From: Parvibaculaceae bacterium
Lineage (GTDB): Bacteria; Pseudomonadota; Alphaproteobacteria; Parvibaculales; Parvibaculaceae
Length of the DNA stretch: 64,000 nucleotides
Direction of reading: 5' to 3'
Assembly: GCA_019636015.1 (NCBI GenBank)
Contig: JAHBYJ010000001.1
Span: 806,001-870,000, forward strand
Below are positions 47,247-55,806 of this stretch, piece by piece (position 1 is the stretch's first letter; each line of letters starts with the position of its first letter). The position numbers were made by a program, and so were the translations under genes. The notes below the pieces were generated by a model, which did no database searches, was not told where the DNA came from, and was given only the letters and a program-made list of their open reading frames with translations.

Positions 47247-48427
47247 GTCGTCATCTCGCCGAAATAACCGCGCAATATTTCCTCATAGATATCGGCGAGC
47301 CGCGAAATCTCGTTCACATCCGCATTCTCGTCTGCCTTGTGCATGGTGGCGTTGGGCAGGCCGAATTCTACCACCGGCGCATAGGCGCGAATGAAGCGCG
47401 CATCGGACGTGCCGCCCGTCGTCGAAAGCTCGGGCGCAATCCCCGTCACCTTCTCGATCGAGCGGGCGATGAGCGCAGAGAAGTCGCCGGGCGGGGTGAG
47501 AAAGGCTTCGCCGCTCGTCACCGTCTTCAGCGCGTAGCTGCCGCCCAGTTCTGCCGTTACCGCGTCGCAGATGGAGCGCATCCATTGGTCGAGCGAGGCG
47601 CCGGTGTGAAGATCGTTGAAGCGGATGTTGAAGACCGCCCGTGCGCTGCCGGGAATGACATTCGTCGCCTGGTTGCCCACATCGACGGAGGTGATCTCGA
47701 AATTCGAAGGCTGGAAATGATCCGTCCCCTCGTCGAGCACATGGTCGTCGAGCTGCCTGAGCATTTCGAGAAGCCTTGGCACCGGATTGTCGGCAAGATG
47801 CGGATAGGCGACATGGCCTTGGCAGCCCGTCACCGTCAGCCAGCCATTGATGCTGCCGCGCCGTCCGATCTTCGCCATGTCGCCAAGGCGCTCCACGCTG
47901 GTCGGCTCGCCGACAAGGCAATGGTCGATGGTCTCGCCCCGCGCGGCCAGAGCCTGCAGCATCTTCACCGTGCCATTGATGCTCGGGCCTTCTTCGTCGC
48001 CCGTGATGAGCAGGCTGATCGAGCCCTTGAGACCGCCGCGCACGATGCGCTCCGCCGCCGCCGCGAAGGCTGCAACCGCGCTCTTCATGTCCGCCGCGCC
48101 GCGCCCGTAAAGACGTCCGCCCTTTATCTCCGCCGCGAAGGGATCGACGGTCCACGCGCTCGTCTCGCCCACGGGCACGACATCCGTGTGCCCCGCAAAG
48201 CAGAAGTGAGGGCCCTCCGTCCCGATCCGCGCATAGAGATTGTCGACATCGGGCGTCCCCTCCGCCGAAAAGCGCATCCGTTCGCAACGGAAGCCGAGGG
48301 GGCCGAGATATTTTTCGAGAACGCCAAGGCTCCCCGCTTCCGCCGGCGTCACGCTCGGGCAGCGGATCAGCTCCACCGCGATGGAGAGCGGATCATAGGG
48401 GCGGGAAGGGGCTTGGGGCGCGTTCAT
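47243..48427 (-). CDS. dapE: Succinyl-diaminopimelate desuccinylase
   Basis: A 394-aa dinuclear zinc M20-type hydrolase making LL-diaminopimelate for lysine and peptidoglycan. Metal and catalytic motifs: [11 protein letters not shown] (His, then Asp), [27 protein letters not shown] (catalytic Glu-Glu), GEPTS and the C-terminal [16 protein letters not shown] with the final His. The ATG of [12 protein letters not shown] is chosen; upstream frame lies over the gap to dapD. Between dapD (59-base gap) and the membrane protein gene (4-base overlap). Confidence 0.95.
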   Translation of the reverse strand: MNAPQAPSRPYDPLSIAVELIRCPSVTPAEAGSLGVLEKYLGPLGFRCERMRFSAEGTPDVDNLYARIGTEGPHFCFAGHTDVVPVGETSAWTVDPFAAEIKGGRLYGRGAADMKSAVAAFAAAAERIVRGGLKGSISLLITGDEEGPSINGTVKMLQALAARGETIDHCLVGEPTSVERLGDMAKIGRRGSINGWLTVTGCQGHVAYPHLADNPVPRLLEMLRQLDDHVLDEGTDHFQPSNFEITSVDVGNQATNVIPGSARAVFNIRFNDLHTGASLDQWMRSICDAVTAELGGSYALKTVTSGEAFLTPPGDFSALIARSIEKVTGIAPELSTTGGTSDARFIRAYAPVVEFGLPNATMHKADENADVNEISRLADIYEEILRGYFGEMTT

Positions 48428-48486
48428 GGGCACCTTGGTACCCCGCGCCCCGGAAGCCGTCAAATGACTGCGGCGTGAGCCCCCGC

Positions 48487-49332
48487 TCAGTCCCGAAGGA
48501 GCTCGTTGATCGCGGTCTTGGCGCGGGTCTGCGCATCGACCGTCTTCACGATGACCGCGCAATAAAGCGACGGCGCGGGCGAGCCATCGGGGTTCGGCTT
48601 GCCCGGCAGCGAGCCCGGCACCACCACCGAATAGGGCGGCACCTTGCCGATATGCACTTCGCCCGTCGCCCGGTCGATGATCTTGGTCGAGGCCGAGATG
48701 AAGACGCCCATGGAAAGCACCGCGCCTTCGCCCACGATCACGCCTTCGACGACTTCCGAGCGCGCGCCGATGAAGCAGTTGTCCTCGATGATGACCGGGT
48801 TCGCCTGCAGGGGCTCCAGCACGCCGCCAATGCCGACGCCGCCGGAAAGGTGACAATTCTTGCCGATCTGCGCGCAGGAGCCGACCGTCACCCATGTGTC
48901 CACCATCGTCCCCTCGTCCACATAGGCGCCGAGATTGACGAAGGAGGGCATCAGCACCACGTTCGGCGCGATATAGGCCGAGCGGCGCACGACCGCCCCC
49001 GGCACGGCGCGGAAAGCACCCTTGCGGAACTCCGCCTCTCCCCAGCCCTCGAACTTGGACGGCACCTTGTCCCACCAGTTGGTGTTCTCGCCGGGCCCGC
49101 CCGCGATCAGCGCCATGTCGTTCAGCCGAAAGGACAGCAGTACGGCCATCTTGAGCCACTGATGCACTTCCCATTGGCCCTGAAACTTCTCGGCCACCCG
49201 CGCCTTGCCGCTGTCCAGCGCATGGAGCGCCTCGTTCACGGCGTCCCGCACCTCGCCCTTCGTCTGGGCGTTGATCTCGTTGCGGTTCTCGAAAGCGCGT
49301 TCGATGACGGGCTTGAGGTCGGCAAAGCTCAT
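48487..49332 (-). CDS. dapD: Tetrahydrodipicolinate N-succinyltransferase
   Basis: A 281-aa trimeric acyltransferase using succinyl-CoA in the DAP pathway, directly upstream of the DapE reaction partner. It has an N-terminal helical domain ([20 protein letters not shown]) and left-handed beta-helix hexapeptide repeats (about 105-230, with [39 protein letters not shown] and [20 protein letters not shown]). A ribosome-binding AGGAG lies about ten bases before the ATG, and a near-consensus promoter is just upstream. Confidence 0.96.
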   Translation of the reverse strand: MSFADLKPVIERAFENRNEINAQTKGEVRDAVNEALHALDSGKARVAEKFQGQWEVHQWLKMAVLLSFRLNDMALIAGGPGENTNWWDKVPSKFEGWGEAEFRKGAFRAVPGAVVRRSAYIAPNVVLMPSFVNLGAYVDEGTMVDTWVTVGSCAQIGKNCHLSGGVGIGGVLEPLQANPVIIEDNCFIGARSEVVEGVIVGEGAVLSMGVFISASTKIIDRATGEVHIGKVPPYSVVVPGSLPGKPNPDGSPAPSLYCAVIVKTVDAQTRAKTAINELLRD

Positions 49333-49369
49333 GGGAGGGCTCTCCTGCGGGGGCGTGATAGGCCGGGGC

Positions 49370-49397
49370 AAGATAGCCGGGGGACCACCCCTGTCAA
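49370..49397 (-). promoter_or_regulatory. Strong predicted promoter of the dapD operon with overlapping palindrome
   Basis: On the minus strand a perfect TTGACA (49397-49392) is followed after 16 bases by TATCTT (49375-49370). The -35 lies inside an inverted repeat CCCTGTC-AACCTA-GACAGGG at 49389-49408, which could be an operator. Start of transcription near 49363, 31 bases before dapD. Confidence 0.6.
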
Positions 49398-49484
49398 CCT
49401 AGACAGGGAAGTGGGTATTCGCGCCCTTGAGTTCCCCTCGCGGGGAGGCAAGGAGGAGCAAATGCAGGGTTTGCTTGAGAGGCC

Positions 49485-50801
49485 TCAATCCGCTGCGAGC
49501 GGCATCTCCGGCGCCTTTGCGGGCGTCTCTTTCAGCACGCTCTCGCGCACCGGCCGCGGCTCGCCGAACAGGAAGCCCTGGCCGAGATCGACATTGAAGT
49601 CGAGCACGTCCACCACCTCGCGTTCCTGCTCGATCTTGTCCACGATGAGCTGGATGCCGTTGCGCTTCAGGAGCTCCTTCAGGTCGGCCGCGTGAATGTC
49701 GCCGGCCGAATGCGTGCCCTCGAGCATGGTCGCGGAAGAGACCTTGATGAAGCGGAAATTGCGGTCGTGCAGCGCCGCCGGGTTGAGGCGCAGGTCCGTC
49801 ACCTGGTCCATCGAGAAGCGGAAGCCGAGAGCGGCCAGCGCGTCGAGGCTCGCGCGTTCCACGGGCCCCGCGCCGTTCACGGTCGCCTGGCTGAATTCGA
49901 AGATGAGATGCTGCGCAAGATCCGTATTGTGCTGCATGTATTCCACGAATTGCGGGAAGAATTCCTCGTCGAGCAGCGAGAAGGCGGAGATGTTGCAGAA
50001 CACGCCCGCCTTGCTGTTGCGCTGGGCGAGCTTGCGCACCACCTGGATGCAGCGGAAGAGCAGGATATTGTCGACCGTCGGCATCATGCCGGCAGGTTCG
50101 GCCACGCGCATGTAGTCGCGCGGCAGGATGATCTCGCCCTTCTCCGTGCGCAGGCGCGAAAGTCCCTCGTAATACATGATCTTTCGCTGCGGCAGGTTCA
50201 CCACCGGCTGCAGATAGAGGTCGACGCGGTTCGTCTCCAGCGAATGCCGGATAGTGTCGAGCAGTTCCTCGTCGTTCATGTCCTCAAGCCGCTTTTCCGG
50301 CTTGGGCGGCGGCACCATGCTGTCGGCTTCCGGCTGCACGGGCGCTTCTTCTTCGGTGGCAGCTTCGGTGGCAGGCACGGACGCTTCGATGGGCAGCGCG
50401 GCGCCGAAGCCCCGCGCATCGGCGAGCCGCTTCACAAGGCTTTCGACCACGCGGATTTCCGAGAAGATGCGCTCCATGCGTTCTTCCGTTTCGCGCTCGA
50501 GCCGTTCCTCGAGTTCGTCGATCTTGTCCGCCGCGTCGTCGAGGTCGCGCGAGAGACCGGCGGCGAGGCTCGTCAGCTCCTGCAGTTCCTTGCGCACTTC
50601 CTTGCGTTCGATGGTGCGGTTGATGGCGGCATGGGCTTCCGCGCCGAGCATGGCGGCGATGAGGCCGGTCAGTAGGGCAAGCTCCGGGGCGAAGCCGATG
50701 AGATGGATCAGCCCGAAAACGAGACCGCCCGAGGGTACGAGATAGAGCAATGTCGCGGCAGCCTGCCGGCCCGAACGGCTCAAATCCAGAAGTTCCCGCA
50801 T
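49485..50801 (-). CDS. TipF-like protein: membrane helices, coiled coil, degenerate EAL domain
   Basis: A 438-aa protein. Two membrane helices (about residues 14-35 and 38-56) are followed by a coiled coil (about 62-128, KELQELTSLAAGLSRDLDDA), a Pro/Glu linker, and an EAL domain (about 178-415). The EAL signature reads EGLSR (212-216), Asn 270 and Glu 302 are kept, but the catalytic DDFG motif is MDQV (331-334) and the later KID is KVS. Phosphodiesterase activity is therefore unlikely. The same layout is found in Caulobacter TipF, a cyclic di-GMP receptor for flagellum placement. No flagellar genes are nearby. Confidence 0.8.
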   Translation of the reverse strand: MRELLDLSRSGRQAAATLLYLVPSGGLVFGLIHLIGFAPELALLTGLIAAMLGAEAHAAINRTIERKEVRKELQELTSLAAGLSRDLDDAADKIDELEERLERETEERMERIFSEIRVVESLVKRLADARGFGAALPIEASVPATEAATEEEAPVQPEADSMVPPPKPEKRLEDMNDEELLDTIRHSLETNRVDLYLQPVVNLPQRKIMYYEGLSRLRTEKGEIILPRDYMRVAEPAGMMPTVDNILLFRCIQVVRKLAQRNSKAGVFCNISAFSLLDEEFFPQFVEYMQHNTDLAQHLIFEFSQATVNGAGPVERASLDALAALGFRFSMDQVTDLRLNPAALHDRNFRFIKVSSATMLEGTHSAGDIHAADLKELLKRNGIQLIVDKIEQEREVVDVLDFNVDLGQGFLFGEPRPVRESVLKETPAKAPEMPLAAD

Positions 50802-50888
50802 GATCGCATGCCCCCGCAGGCGCCCCGAGAGGGCGCAAGATGAAGTTCACTCGATCTTCACCTTAAGGGGCCGCGTCTTGCGAAAGCG

Positions 50889-52253
50889 TTAACCACGAAA
50901 CCGCGCCTGCCTCGCGAGTCCGCCCCAATGGGCCGCCATCGGGCCGGAAAGCCGGTGGGCGGGGTTCTCGGGCACGGCCTTTACGAGGCGGAGCCAGCGC
51001 TCCTCGGCCTGGTCCGCTTCCCGCCAGATCGCGCGGGAAAGGGCAGCGGCCTCTTCCGCGCTGCCACCGCGCCGGAGAAGCGCCTCCACCCGCTCGATGA
51101 AGCCCGCCTCCAGCCGGTCCCGCTCGCCTGCGAAAGCCGCAAGTCTTTCGGGGTAATTCCCGAGCACCGCCCGGTGGAGCCGCTCATGGGCCCACCACCT
51201 CGTCCGCACATTATAGATGTCGCCGGGCGCCGGCCCGAAATCGGGAAGCCCCGCCTTTTCCCAGCCCGGGCCGAAAAAGACAGGCTTGAAAATCCCCGTA
51301 TCGGGCGCCGCCGTGGCGGTCAGCCAGTGAACCATCCGCCCGCCATCCGTCTCCGCCACCCAGGAGGCGGTGGTCTGGCCGAAGCGCCGCACCGGCCCAT
51401 AGGTCGAGTGGGCGGACACCGCCCCGCCCAGTATCCCGTCCGGCCGCCAGTCCGCCCGCTGCGCCGCCTGCGCGCCGTGATCCCGCAGGAATGCCATCAT
51501 GTCGGCGGCGCCGAGCCCGCCGCGGCGCGCACCGAGCAGCGCCGTCGTCCGGCACCAGCGTTGGTGCCCGCTGGCAAGCGCCGAGCGTTTCCGGTTCGCA
51601 AAGACATCCGCGAAGTCGAACGCCTCGCCGTCCCGCCAGAGCCCATGCTGGCGCGCAAGTCCCTCCGCGCCGTCGCTCACGCGCTCATGGTCCTGCCCGA
51701 TCGAATAGATATTGGAAATGCTGCGCTTCGCGGTCACGCGCTCCACCGCCCATTCGCGCCCCACCGTCTCGAGCACGAAGGCGTCGGCTGCATCCGCGAT
51801 GATGAAGGAGTTGTGATATTCGAACCGGCCCTTATGCGCGCAGTTCCCGCCCTGGCCATGCTCGCCGAGAAGCGTGGTGATGGTGTCGAGTGCCTCCGCC
51901 GCGCTCGCCCCCCTCTCGAGCCCGAGCCGCAGCAGGTCCATGCCGATCAGCGCTGGCGTCGAGGAAGGCGCGATCTTCGCATGCACCGCCTCATTGCCGA
52001 TGACGACGCCATATTCGTTCGCGCCCATTTCCGCGCCCCACATCCAGAAGGGCCGCGACAGCAGAACGGCATGGCTGCGCCCGGCCTGCGGAATCTCGAT
52101 ATAGGTGCAGCGAAGCCGCGCGCCTTTTGCGTGAGCCGCGGCCGGCGCGAAAAATGGGTATTGCGCCTCGTTCGCCTCGCGGTCGGAATTCTTGGCGAAG
52201 ACCATCCCGCCCTTCGCCGCGCTCGCGCCCCGCGCCACCAGCGTATCGCACAT
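50889..52253 (-). CDS. Secernin-type C69 family peptidase
   Basis: A 454-aa N-terminal-nucleophile hydrolase of the secernin/C69 family. Translation from the ATG at 52253 puts the predicted nucleophile Cys at position 2 (MCDTLVARGASA), as required. Supporting segments are MVFAKNSDREANEAQYPFF, GANEYGVVIGNEAV, GMDLLRLGLERG, HNSFIIADAADAFVLETVGR and the C-terminal CRTTALLGARRGG. Members are dipeptidase-like, with substrate mostly unknown. Leftward, divergent from the glutathione peroxidase gene; the stop lies 88 bases before the TipF-like gene. Confidence 0.88.
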   Translation of the reverse strand: MCDTLVARGASAAKGGMVFAKNSDREANEAQYPFFAPAAAHAKGARLRCTYIEIPQAGRSHAVLLSRPFWMWGAEMGANEYGVVIGNEAVHAKIAPSSTPALIGMDLLRLGLERGASAAEALDTITTLLGEHGQGGNCAHKGRFEYHNSFIIADAADAFVLETVGREWAVERVTAKRSISNIYSIGQDHERVSDGAEGLARQHGLWRDGEAFDFADVFANRKRSALASGHQRWCRTTALLGARRGGLGAADMMAFLRDHGAQAAQRADWRPDGILGGAVSAHSTYGPVRRFGQTTASWVAETDGGRMVHWLTATAAPDTGIFKPVFFGPGWEKAGLPDFGPAPGDIYNVRTRWWAHERLHRAVLGNYPERLAAFAGERDRLEAGFIERVEALLRRGGSAEEAAALSRAIWREADQAEERWLRLVKAVPENPAHRLSGPMAAHWGGLARQARFRG

Positions 52254-52285
52254 AGACTCCGCTCCCTCGCCGCCGTCCCGGCCCA

Positions 52286-52294
52286 TGCTATAAT
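52286..52294 (+). promoter_or_regulatory. Extended -10 promoter of the glutathione peroxidase gene
   Basis: TGCTATAAT is a perfect extended -10 (TGN-TATAAT). No good -35 is seen, which extended -10 promoters do not need. Start near 52301; the gene begins at 52327 after AGGAGAG. Confidence 0.5.
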
Positions 52295-52326
52295 GAGCGC
52301 CGCAGCATAGGCGAGGAGAGAGCCAC

Positions 52327-52803
52327 ATGTCGGCCTTTGAATTCGAATTCCAGACCATCACCGGCGAGGCGCTGCCTTTGTCGCGCTTCGAAGGCAAACC
52401 CGTCCTCATCGTCAACACGGCGAGCCGCTGCGGCTTCACGCCCCAGTATCGCGAGCTGCAAGGCCTGTGGGAGCGCTATCGCGCGCGCGGATTTGCCGTG
52501 GTCGGCGTGCCGTCGAACGATTTCGGCGCGCAGGAGCCCGGCACCGAGCAGGAGATTGCGAGCTTCTGCGAAGTGAATTACTCGATCACCTTCCCTCTCA
52601 CCGCGAAGCAGCAGGTCGTCGGCGCCGGTGCCCATCCCTTCTATCGCTGGGTATCGGAGGTCGCGGGCGAGGATGCGCGCCCGCGCTGGAATTTTCACAA
52701 ATATCTGATCGGCCCCAGGGGCGAACTCGTGAACATCTATCCGAGCAAGGTGAGCCCGCTCGACCGCGCGCTGATCGACGAAATCGAGAGACTGCTCGCA
52801 TGA
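52327..52803 (+). CDS. Glutathione peroxidase (cysteine type)
   Basis: A 158-aa thiol peroxidase of the GPx family. The peroxidatic residue is Cys 35 (NTASRCGFTPQY) instead of selenocysteine. GVPSNDFGAQEPGTEQEIAS carries the conserved Asn/Gln region, and WNFHKYLIGPRGELVNIYPS contains the Trp-Asn pair of the active site. No signal peptide, so it is cytosolic. The reducing partner could be thioredoxin rather than glutathione, as for most Cys-type GPx. Stop overlaps the DinB-family start by four bases. Confidence 0.93.
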   Translation: MSAFEFEFQTITGEALPLSRFEGKPVLIVNTASRCGFTPQYRELQGLWERYRARGFAVVGVPSNDFGAQEPGTEQEIASFCEVNYSITFPLTAKQQVVGAGAHPFYRWVSEVAGEDARPRWNFHKYLIGPRGELVNIYPSKVSPLDRALIDEIERLLA

Positions 52804-53318
52804 GCGGCTATGGCCAGATCGCCGTCGAATTGTCGCGCTACAATCAGTGGCAGAACGAAAAGCTGTACGGCCTTCTGGCGCCCCTGCCGCGCGATGAGCT
52901 CACCCGCGACCGCGGCATGTTCTTCGGCAATATCCTCGCCACGCTCGATCACATCCTGATGGTCGATACGCATATCTTTGGCTATATCGAGGGCGTGGCG
53001 CCGCCGCCCTTCGATCCGAAGCGCCGCGTCGAAACCGAATTCGACAATCTCCGCGCCGCCCGCATCGGCCTCGATGCGCGGTTGCGTCTTGCCTGCGAAA
53101 GCGCCGCCCCCGGATGGTTCGACGAAATCGTCGTCATGCCCAATGGCCGCCGCCTGCCGCGCAGTTTCTGGTGGGCACAGCTCTTCAATCACGGCACGCA
53201 TCACCGCTCGCAGGTAACGTCGGAGCTGACGCATATGGGCATGGACTACGGCAACACCGACATGCCCTACAACCCGCTGACGCAATTCGCGGCGCCCCCT
53301 CACCCTTCCGCGGACTGA
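52800..53318 (+). CDS. DinB family protein
   Basis: A 172-aa four-helix-bundle protein of the DinB family, usually metal-binding (thiol transferase-like or damage-inducible; function unproven). The three expected His are present: LATLDHILMVD (helix 2) and FNHGTHHRSQV (HxxxH-type). It starts at the ATG overlapping the gpx stop, so expression is coupled to the peroxidase. The last residues (APPHPSAD) are encoded within one arm of a palindromic repeat, so the native C-terminus has probably been altered by repeat insertion. Confidence 0.88.
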   Translation: MSGYGQIAVELSRYNQWQNEKLYGLLAPLPRDELTRDRGMFFGNILATLDHILMVDTHIFGYIEGVAPPPFDPKRRVETEFDNLRAARIGLDARLRLACESAAPGWFDEIVVMPNGRRLPRSFWWAQLFNHGTHHRSQVTSELTHMGMDYGNTDMPYNPLTQFAAPPHPSAD

Positions 53319-53435
53319 CGCCCGCTCCCTCCCTCTCCCCCAAGGGGAGAGGGAAAGGCGAGTCGAATACTTATCTCCCTCTCCCCTTCGGGGAGAGGGA
53401 AGGGGCCCGCCGAAGGCGGGAAGGGTGAGGGGGCG
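53293..53435. repeat. Palindromic repeat element, copy 1
   Basis: Outer arms CGCCCCCTCACCCTTCC (53293-53309) and GGAAGGGTGAGGGGGCG (53419-53435) are perfect 17-base inverted copies. Between them are hairpins of CCCTCTCCCC/GGGGAGAGGG type and CCCGCCGAAGGCGGG. The left arm overlaps the end of the DinB gene. Confidence 0.85.
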
Positions 53436-53442
53436 AGAGGCG

Positions 53443-53481
53443 GTTCGCGTTAGCGAACAAAAAGGTCCGGTGGACCTTTTT
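53443..53481 (+). terminator. Palindrome and intrinsic terminator after the gpx-dinB unit
   Basis: A perfect palindrome-like hairpin GTTCGC-GTTA-GCGAAC (53443-53458) is followed at once by stem AAAAAGGTCC / GGACCTTTTT (53459-53468 with 53472-53481). Both strands offer a U-run. Confidence 0.65.
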
Positions 53482-53531
53482 GAGCCTTGAACGCCCGAAG
53501 CGCAAGCGAAGGGCCACACCCCCATTAGCCA

Positions 53532-53563
53532 ACAAAAAAGGCCCGGTGTTTCCACCGGGCCTT
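53532..53563 (-). terminator. Intrinsic terminator after the OmpA-type lipoprotein gene
   Basis: Stem AAGGCCCGGTG (53539-53549) pairs with CACCGGGCCTT (53553-53563), loop TTT. On the minus strand the stem is followed by six U. It lies 24 bases past the gene end. Confidence 0.8.
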
Positions 53564-53586
53564 CCCAGTCCGGATCGATCCGGAAA

Positions 53587-54261
53587 TCAGCTCGTGGTGA
53601 GCGGCATCAGCCGGATTTCCACGCGCCGGTTCTGCTCGCGGCCTTCCGGCGTGTCGTTCGAGGCGATGGGCTGCGTCAGGCCTGCGCCGGCGATGTAGAA
53701 GCGCCGTCCGTCGAGGCCCTGGCCGATCAGATAGCTCGCCACGCTGTTTGCGCGACGCTGCGACAATTCCATGTTGTACTGCGCCGAGCCGGTCGAGTCG
53801 GTGTGGCCCGTCACGTCCACCAGCGTCTTGTCATATTCCTTGAGCACGATCGCCACCGAATTCAGCACTTCATAGAAGCGCGCATTGATGTCGGAGGAGT
53901 TCGTCGCGAAGGTCACATTGCCCGGCATGTTGAGAATGATGTCGTTGCCGACGCGCGTCACGCTCACGCCCGAGGCGCGCAGCCGCCGCGTCAGTTCGGC
54001 TTGCTGCTGGTCCATGTAATAGCCGACGCCGCCGCCCGCGAGCGCGCCCACGCCCGCGCCGATCAGCGCACGCTGGCGCCGGTCCTTGGCATCGCCCTTG
54101 CCGATCAGGCCGCCGGCAAGCGCGCCGCCCACCGCGCCGATCAGCGCGCCATAGGTGGCAGAGCTCGTCTTCTGCTCGCCCGTATAGGGGTCCTGGGTCT
54201 GGCACCCTGCAAGGCCGAAGCTCGCGCAGACCGCCAGCACGGCAAATTTTTTCATCAGCAT
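53587..54261 (-). CDS. OmpA-family lipoprotein (YiaD-like)
   Basis: A 224-aa outer-membrane lipoprotein. The lipobox is GLAGC (Cys 20). A glycine-zipper region follows (about 38-82, YGALIGAVGGALAGGLIGKG and ALIGAGVGALAGGGVGYY), then an OmpA-type peptidoglycan-binding domain (about 105-220) with FATNSSDINARF, DVTGHTDSTGSAQYN and RRANSVASYLIGQGL. The ATG at 54261 has GGAG seven bases upstream; a second ATG two codons later is possible. Likely tethers outer membrane to the wall. Ends at a terminator. Confidence 0.93.
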   Translation of the reverse strand: MLMKKFAVLAVCASFGLAGCQTQDPYTGEQKTSSATYGALIGAVGGALAGGLIGKGDAKDRRQRALIGAGVGALAGGGVGYYMDQQQAELTRRLRASGVSVTRVGNDIILNMPGNVTFATNSSDINARFYEVLNSVAIVLKEYDKTLVDVTGHTDSTGSAQYNMELSQRRANSVASYLIGQGLDGRRFYIAGAGLTQPIASNDTPEGREQNRRVEIRLMPLTTS

Positions 54262-54456
54262 GTGTTGCTCCGCTTAATGTTGCCCGGCACCCGAAACGCC
54301 CGACGGGCCGAGAGGTTCCCGTCTGTGGTTTCCGGGCCCGATAGTGTATGAAGACCCATACCCCGCCGGTCCGTCCGTGAGCCTATCAAAGCCCGGGTCC
54401 GGCGAGAACGGAAATTCAAGGCGAAACCCGCAATTCGCCGCCAGGGAGGAAACATC

Positions 54457-55221
54457 ATGAGTCTGTTCGATCTGACAGGAAAAGTGGCCATCGTCACCGG
54501 CTCCACGCGGGGCATCGGCGAGGCCATCGTCCACCGCATGGCCGAGCATGGCGCAAAGGTCGTGGTCTCGAGCCGGAAGGCCGACAGCTGCGAAAAGGTC
54601 GCGGGCGAAATCAACGCGAAACATGCCGATAGCGCCATCGCCGTCCCCTGCAACATTTCCGACAAGGCCGATCTGCAGCGCCTCGTCGATACCACGATGA
54701 AGAAATGGGGCAGGGTGGACAGCCTCGTCTGCAATGCCGCCGTGAACCCCTATTTCGGTCCCTCGAAGGATCTGCCGGACGATGCCTTCGACAAGATCAT
54801 GGGCGCGAACATCAAGTCGAACCATTGGCTCGCTCACATGGTCCTGCCGCAGATGGTCGAGCGGAAGGATGGCTCCATCACCATCATTTCTTCCATCGGC
54901 GGCTTGCGCGGCTCGCCCATTCTCGGCGCCTATTGCGTGTCGAAAGCAGCCGACATGCAGCTCGCGCGCAATCTCGCGGTGGAATATGGCCCCTCGAATA
55001 TCCGCGTGAACTGCATCGCGCCCGGCCTCATCAAGACCTATTTCGCAAAGGCGCTCTGGGACAATCCCGACATTCTCGAACGCTCGACCTCCGGCGCGCC
55101 GCTGAAGCGCATCGGCATGCCGGACGAGATCGCGGGCGCAGCCGTCTTCCTCGCCAGCCCCGCCGGCGCCTTCATGACCGGTCAGACCATGGTGATCGAC
55201 GGCGGCGCGACCGCCGCGTGA
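54457..55221 (+). CDS. Short-chain dehydrogenase/reductase
   Basis: A 254-aa classical SDR using NAD(P). The cofactor motif is TGSTRGIGEA (residues 14-23), the NAG-type motif is replaced by NAAVNPY, the active-site Ser lies in SSIGG and the Tyr/Lys pair in YCVSK (about 159-163). The C-terminus TGQTMVIDGGATAA is typical. It resembles DHRS4/carbonyl-reductase-like members that accompany fatty-acid or acyl-CoA metabolism, but substrate is unknown. Preceded by an AGGGAGG site; followed by a palindromic repeat. Confidence 0.92.
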   Translation: MSLFDLTGKVAIVTGSTRGIGEAIVHRMAEHGAKVVVSSRKADSCEKVAGEINAKHADSAIAVPCNISDKADLQRLVDTTMKKWGRVDSLVCNAAVNPYFGPSKDLPDDAFDKIMGANIKSNHWLAHMVLPQMVERKDGSITIISSIGGLRGSPILGAYCVSKAADMQLARNLAVEYGPSNIRVNCIAPGLIKTYFAKALWDNPDILERSTSGAPLKRIGMPDEIAGAAVFLASPAGAFMTGQTMVIDGGATAA

Positions 55222-55231
55222 TTTGGTATAA

Positions 55232-55304
55232 CCATCTCCCCTCGGGGAGAGGGATGGGCCTGTCCGCCGAAGCGCGTTGCGCGAAGGCGGATGAGGGGGG
55301 CGGC
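55232..55304. repeat. Palindromic repeat element, copy 2
   Basis: Begins with a CCATCTCCCCTC/GGGGAGAGGGATGG hairpin and continues with GGGCCTGTCCGCCGAAGCGC, ending GCGAAGGCGGATGAGGGGGG. The second half is nearly identical to the end of copy 3. Its last bases (GAGGGGGG) supply the ribosome-binding site of the next gene. Confidence 0.85.
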
Positions 55305-55306
55305 AA

Positions 55307-55762
55307 ATGAATGCGCAAAAGATCATCCGCATCCGCCCCTTCGCCGCCGCGGATCGCGGCGCATGGGGCGAGATGTGGGCGGGTTACCTCGCTTTCTACG
55401 AAACCGCGCTCCCGCCCGAAACCACCGATGACACATGGGCCCGCTTTCTCGCGCCCGCTCCGGGTCACATCGGTCTCATCGCCGAAGGGGAGGGTAGGCC
55501 GGTTGGCTTTGCCCATGCGCTTCTTCATCCGGGCACCTGGAGCCCGAAGCCTGTCTGCTATCTCGAAGACCTGTTCGTGCGCGAGGAAGCGCGCGGGGCA
55601 GGTGCCGGCCGCGCGCTGATCGAGGCGCTCGCGGAAAAAGGCCGCGCCGAAGGCTGGCTCCGCCTCTACTGGCAGACCGATATCGGCAACACGACGGCCC
55701 GCGCGCTTTACGACAAGCTCGGCAAGCCGCGCAACTGGGTCAGATATGATCTTGATCTTTGA
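55307..55762 (+). CDS. GNAT family N-acetyltransferase
   Basis: A 151-aa acetyltransferase with the GNAT fold. The N-terminus IIRIRPFAAADRGAWGEMWA is typical, and acetyl-CoA motif A reads LFVREEARGAGAGRALIEAL (about residues 84-103, pattern RxxGxG/A). It ends with LYWQTDIGNTTARALYDKLG, the usual motif B. Acceptor unknown. The start ATG lies six bases after GAGGGGGG, which belongs to the preceding palindromic repeat. Followed 44 bases later by another SDR gene. Confidence 0.9.
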   Translation: MNAQKIIRIRPFAAADRGAWGEMWAGYLAFYETALPPETTDDTWARFLAPAPGHIGLIAEGEGRPVGFAHALLHPGTWSPKPVCYLEDLFVREEARGAGAGRALIEALAEKGRAEGWLRLYWQTDIGNTTARALYDKLGKPRNWVRYDLDL

Positions 55763-55806
55763 GTGAAATGACCATCTGATCGCTTCTGGTCATTGGGAGG
55801 CATTTC

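Noticed and set aside
50863..50892. Two TTAA tetramers upstream of the TipF-like gene as a CtrA-type site
   Set aside because: They are 22 bases apart, not 7, and the second overlaps the end of the secernin gene.
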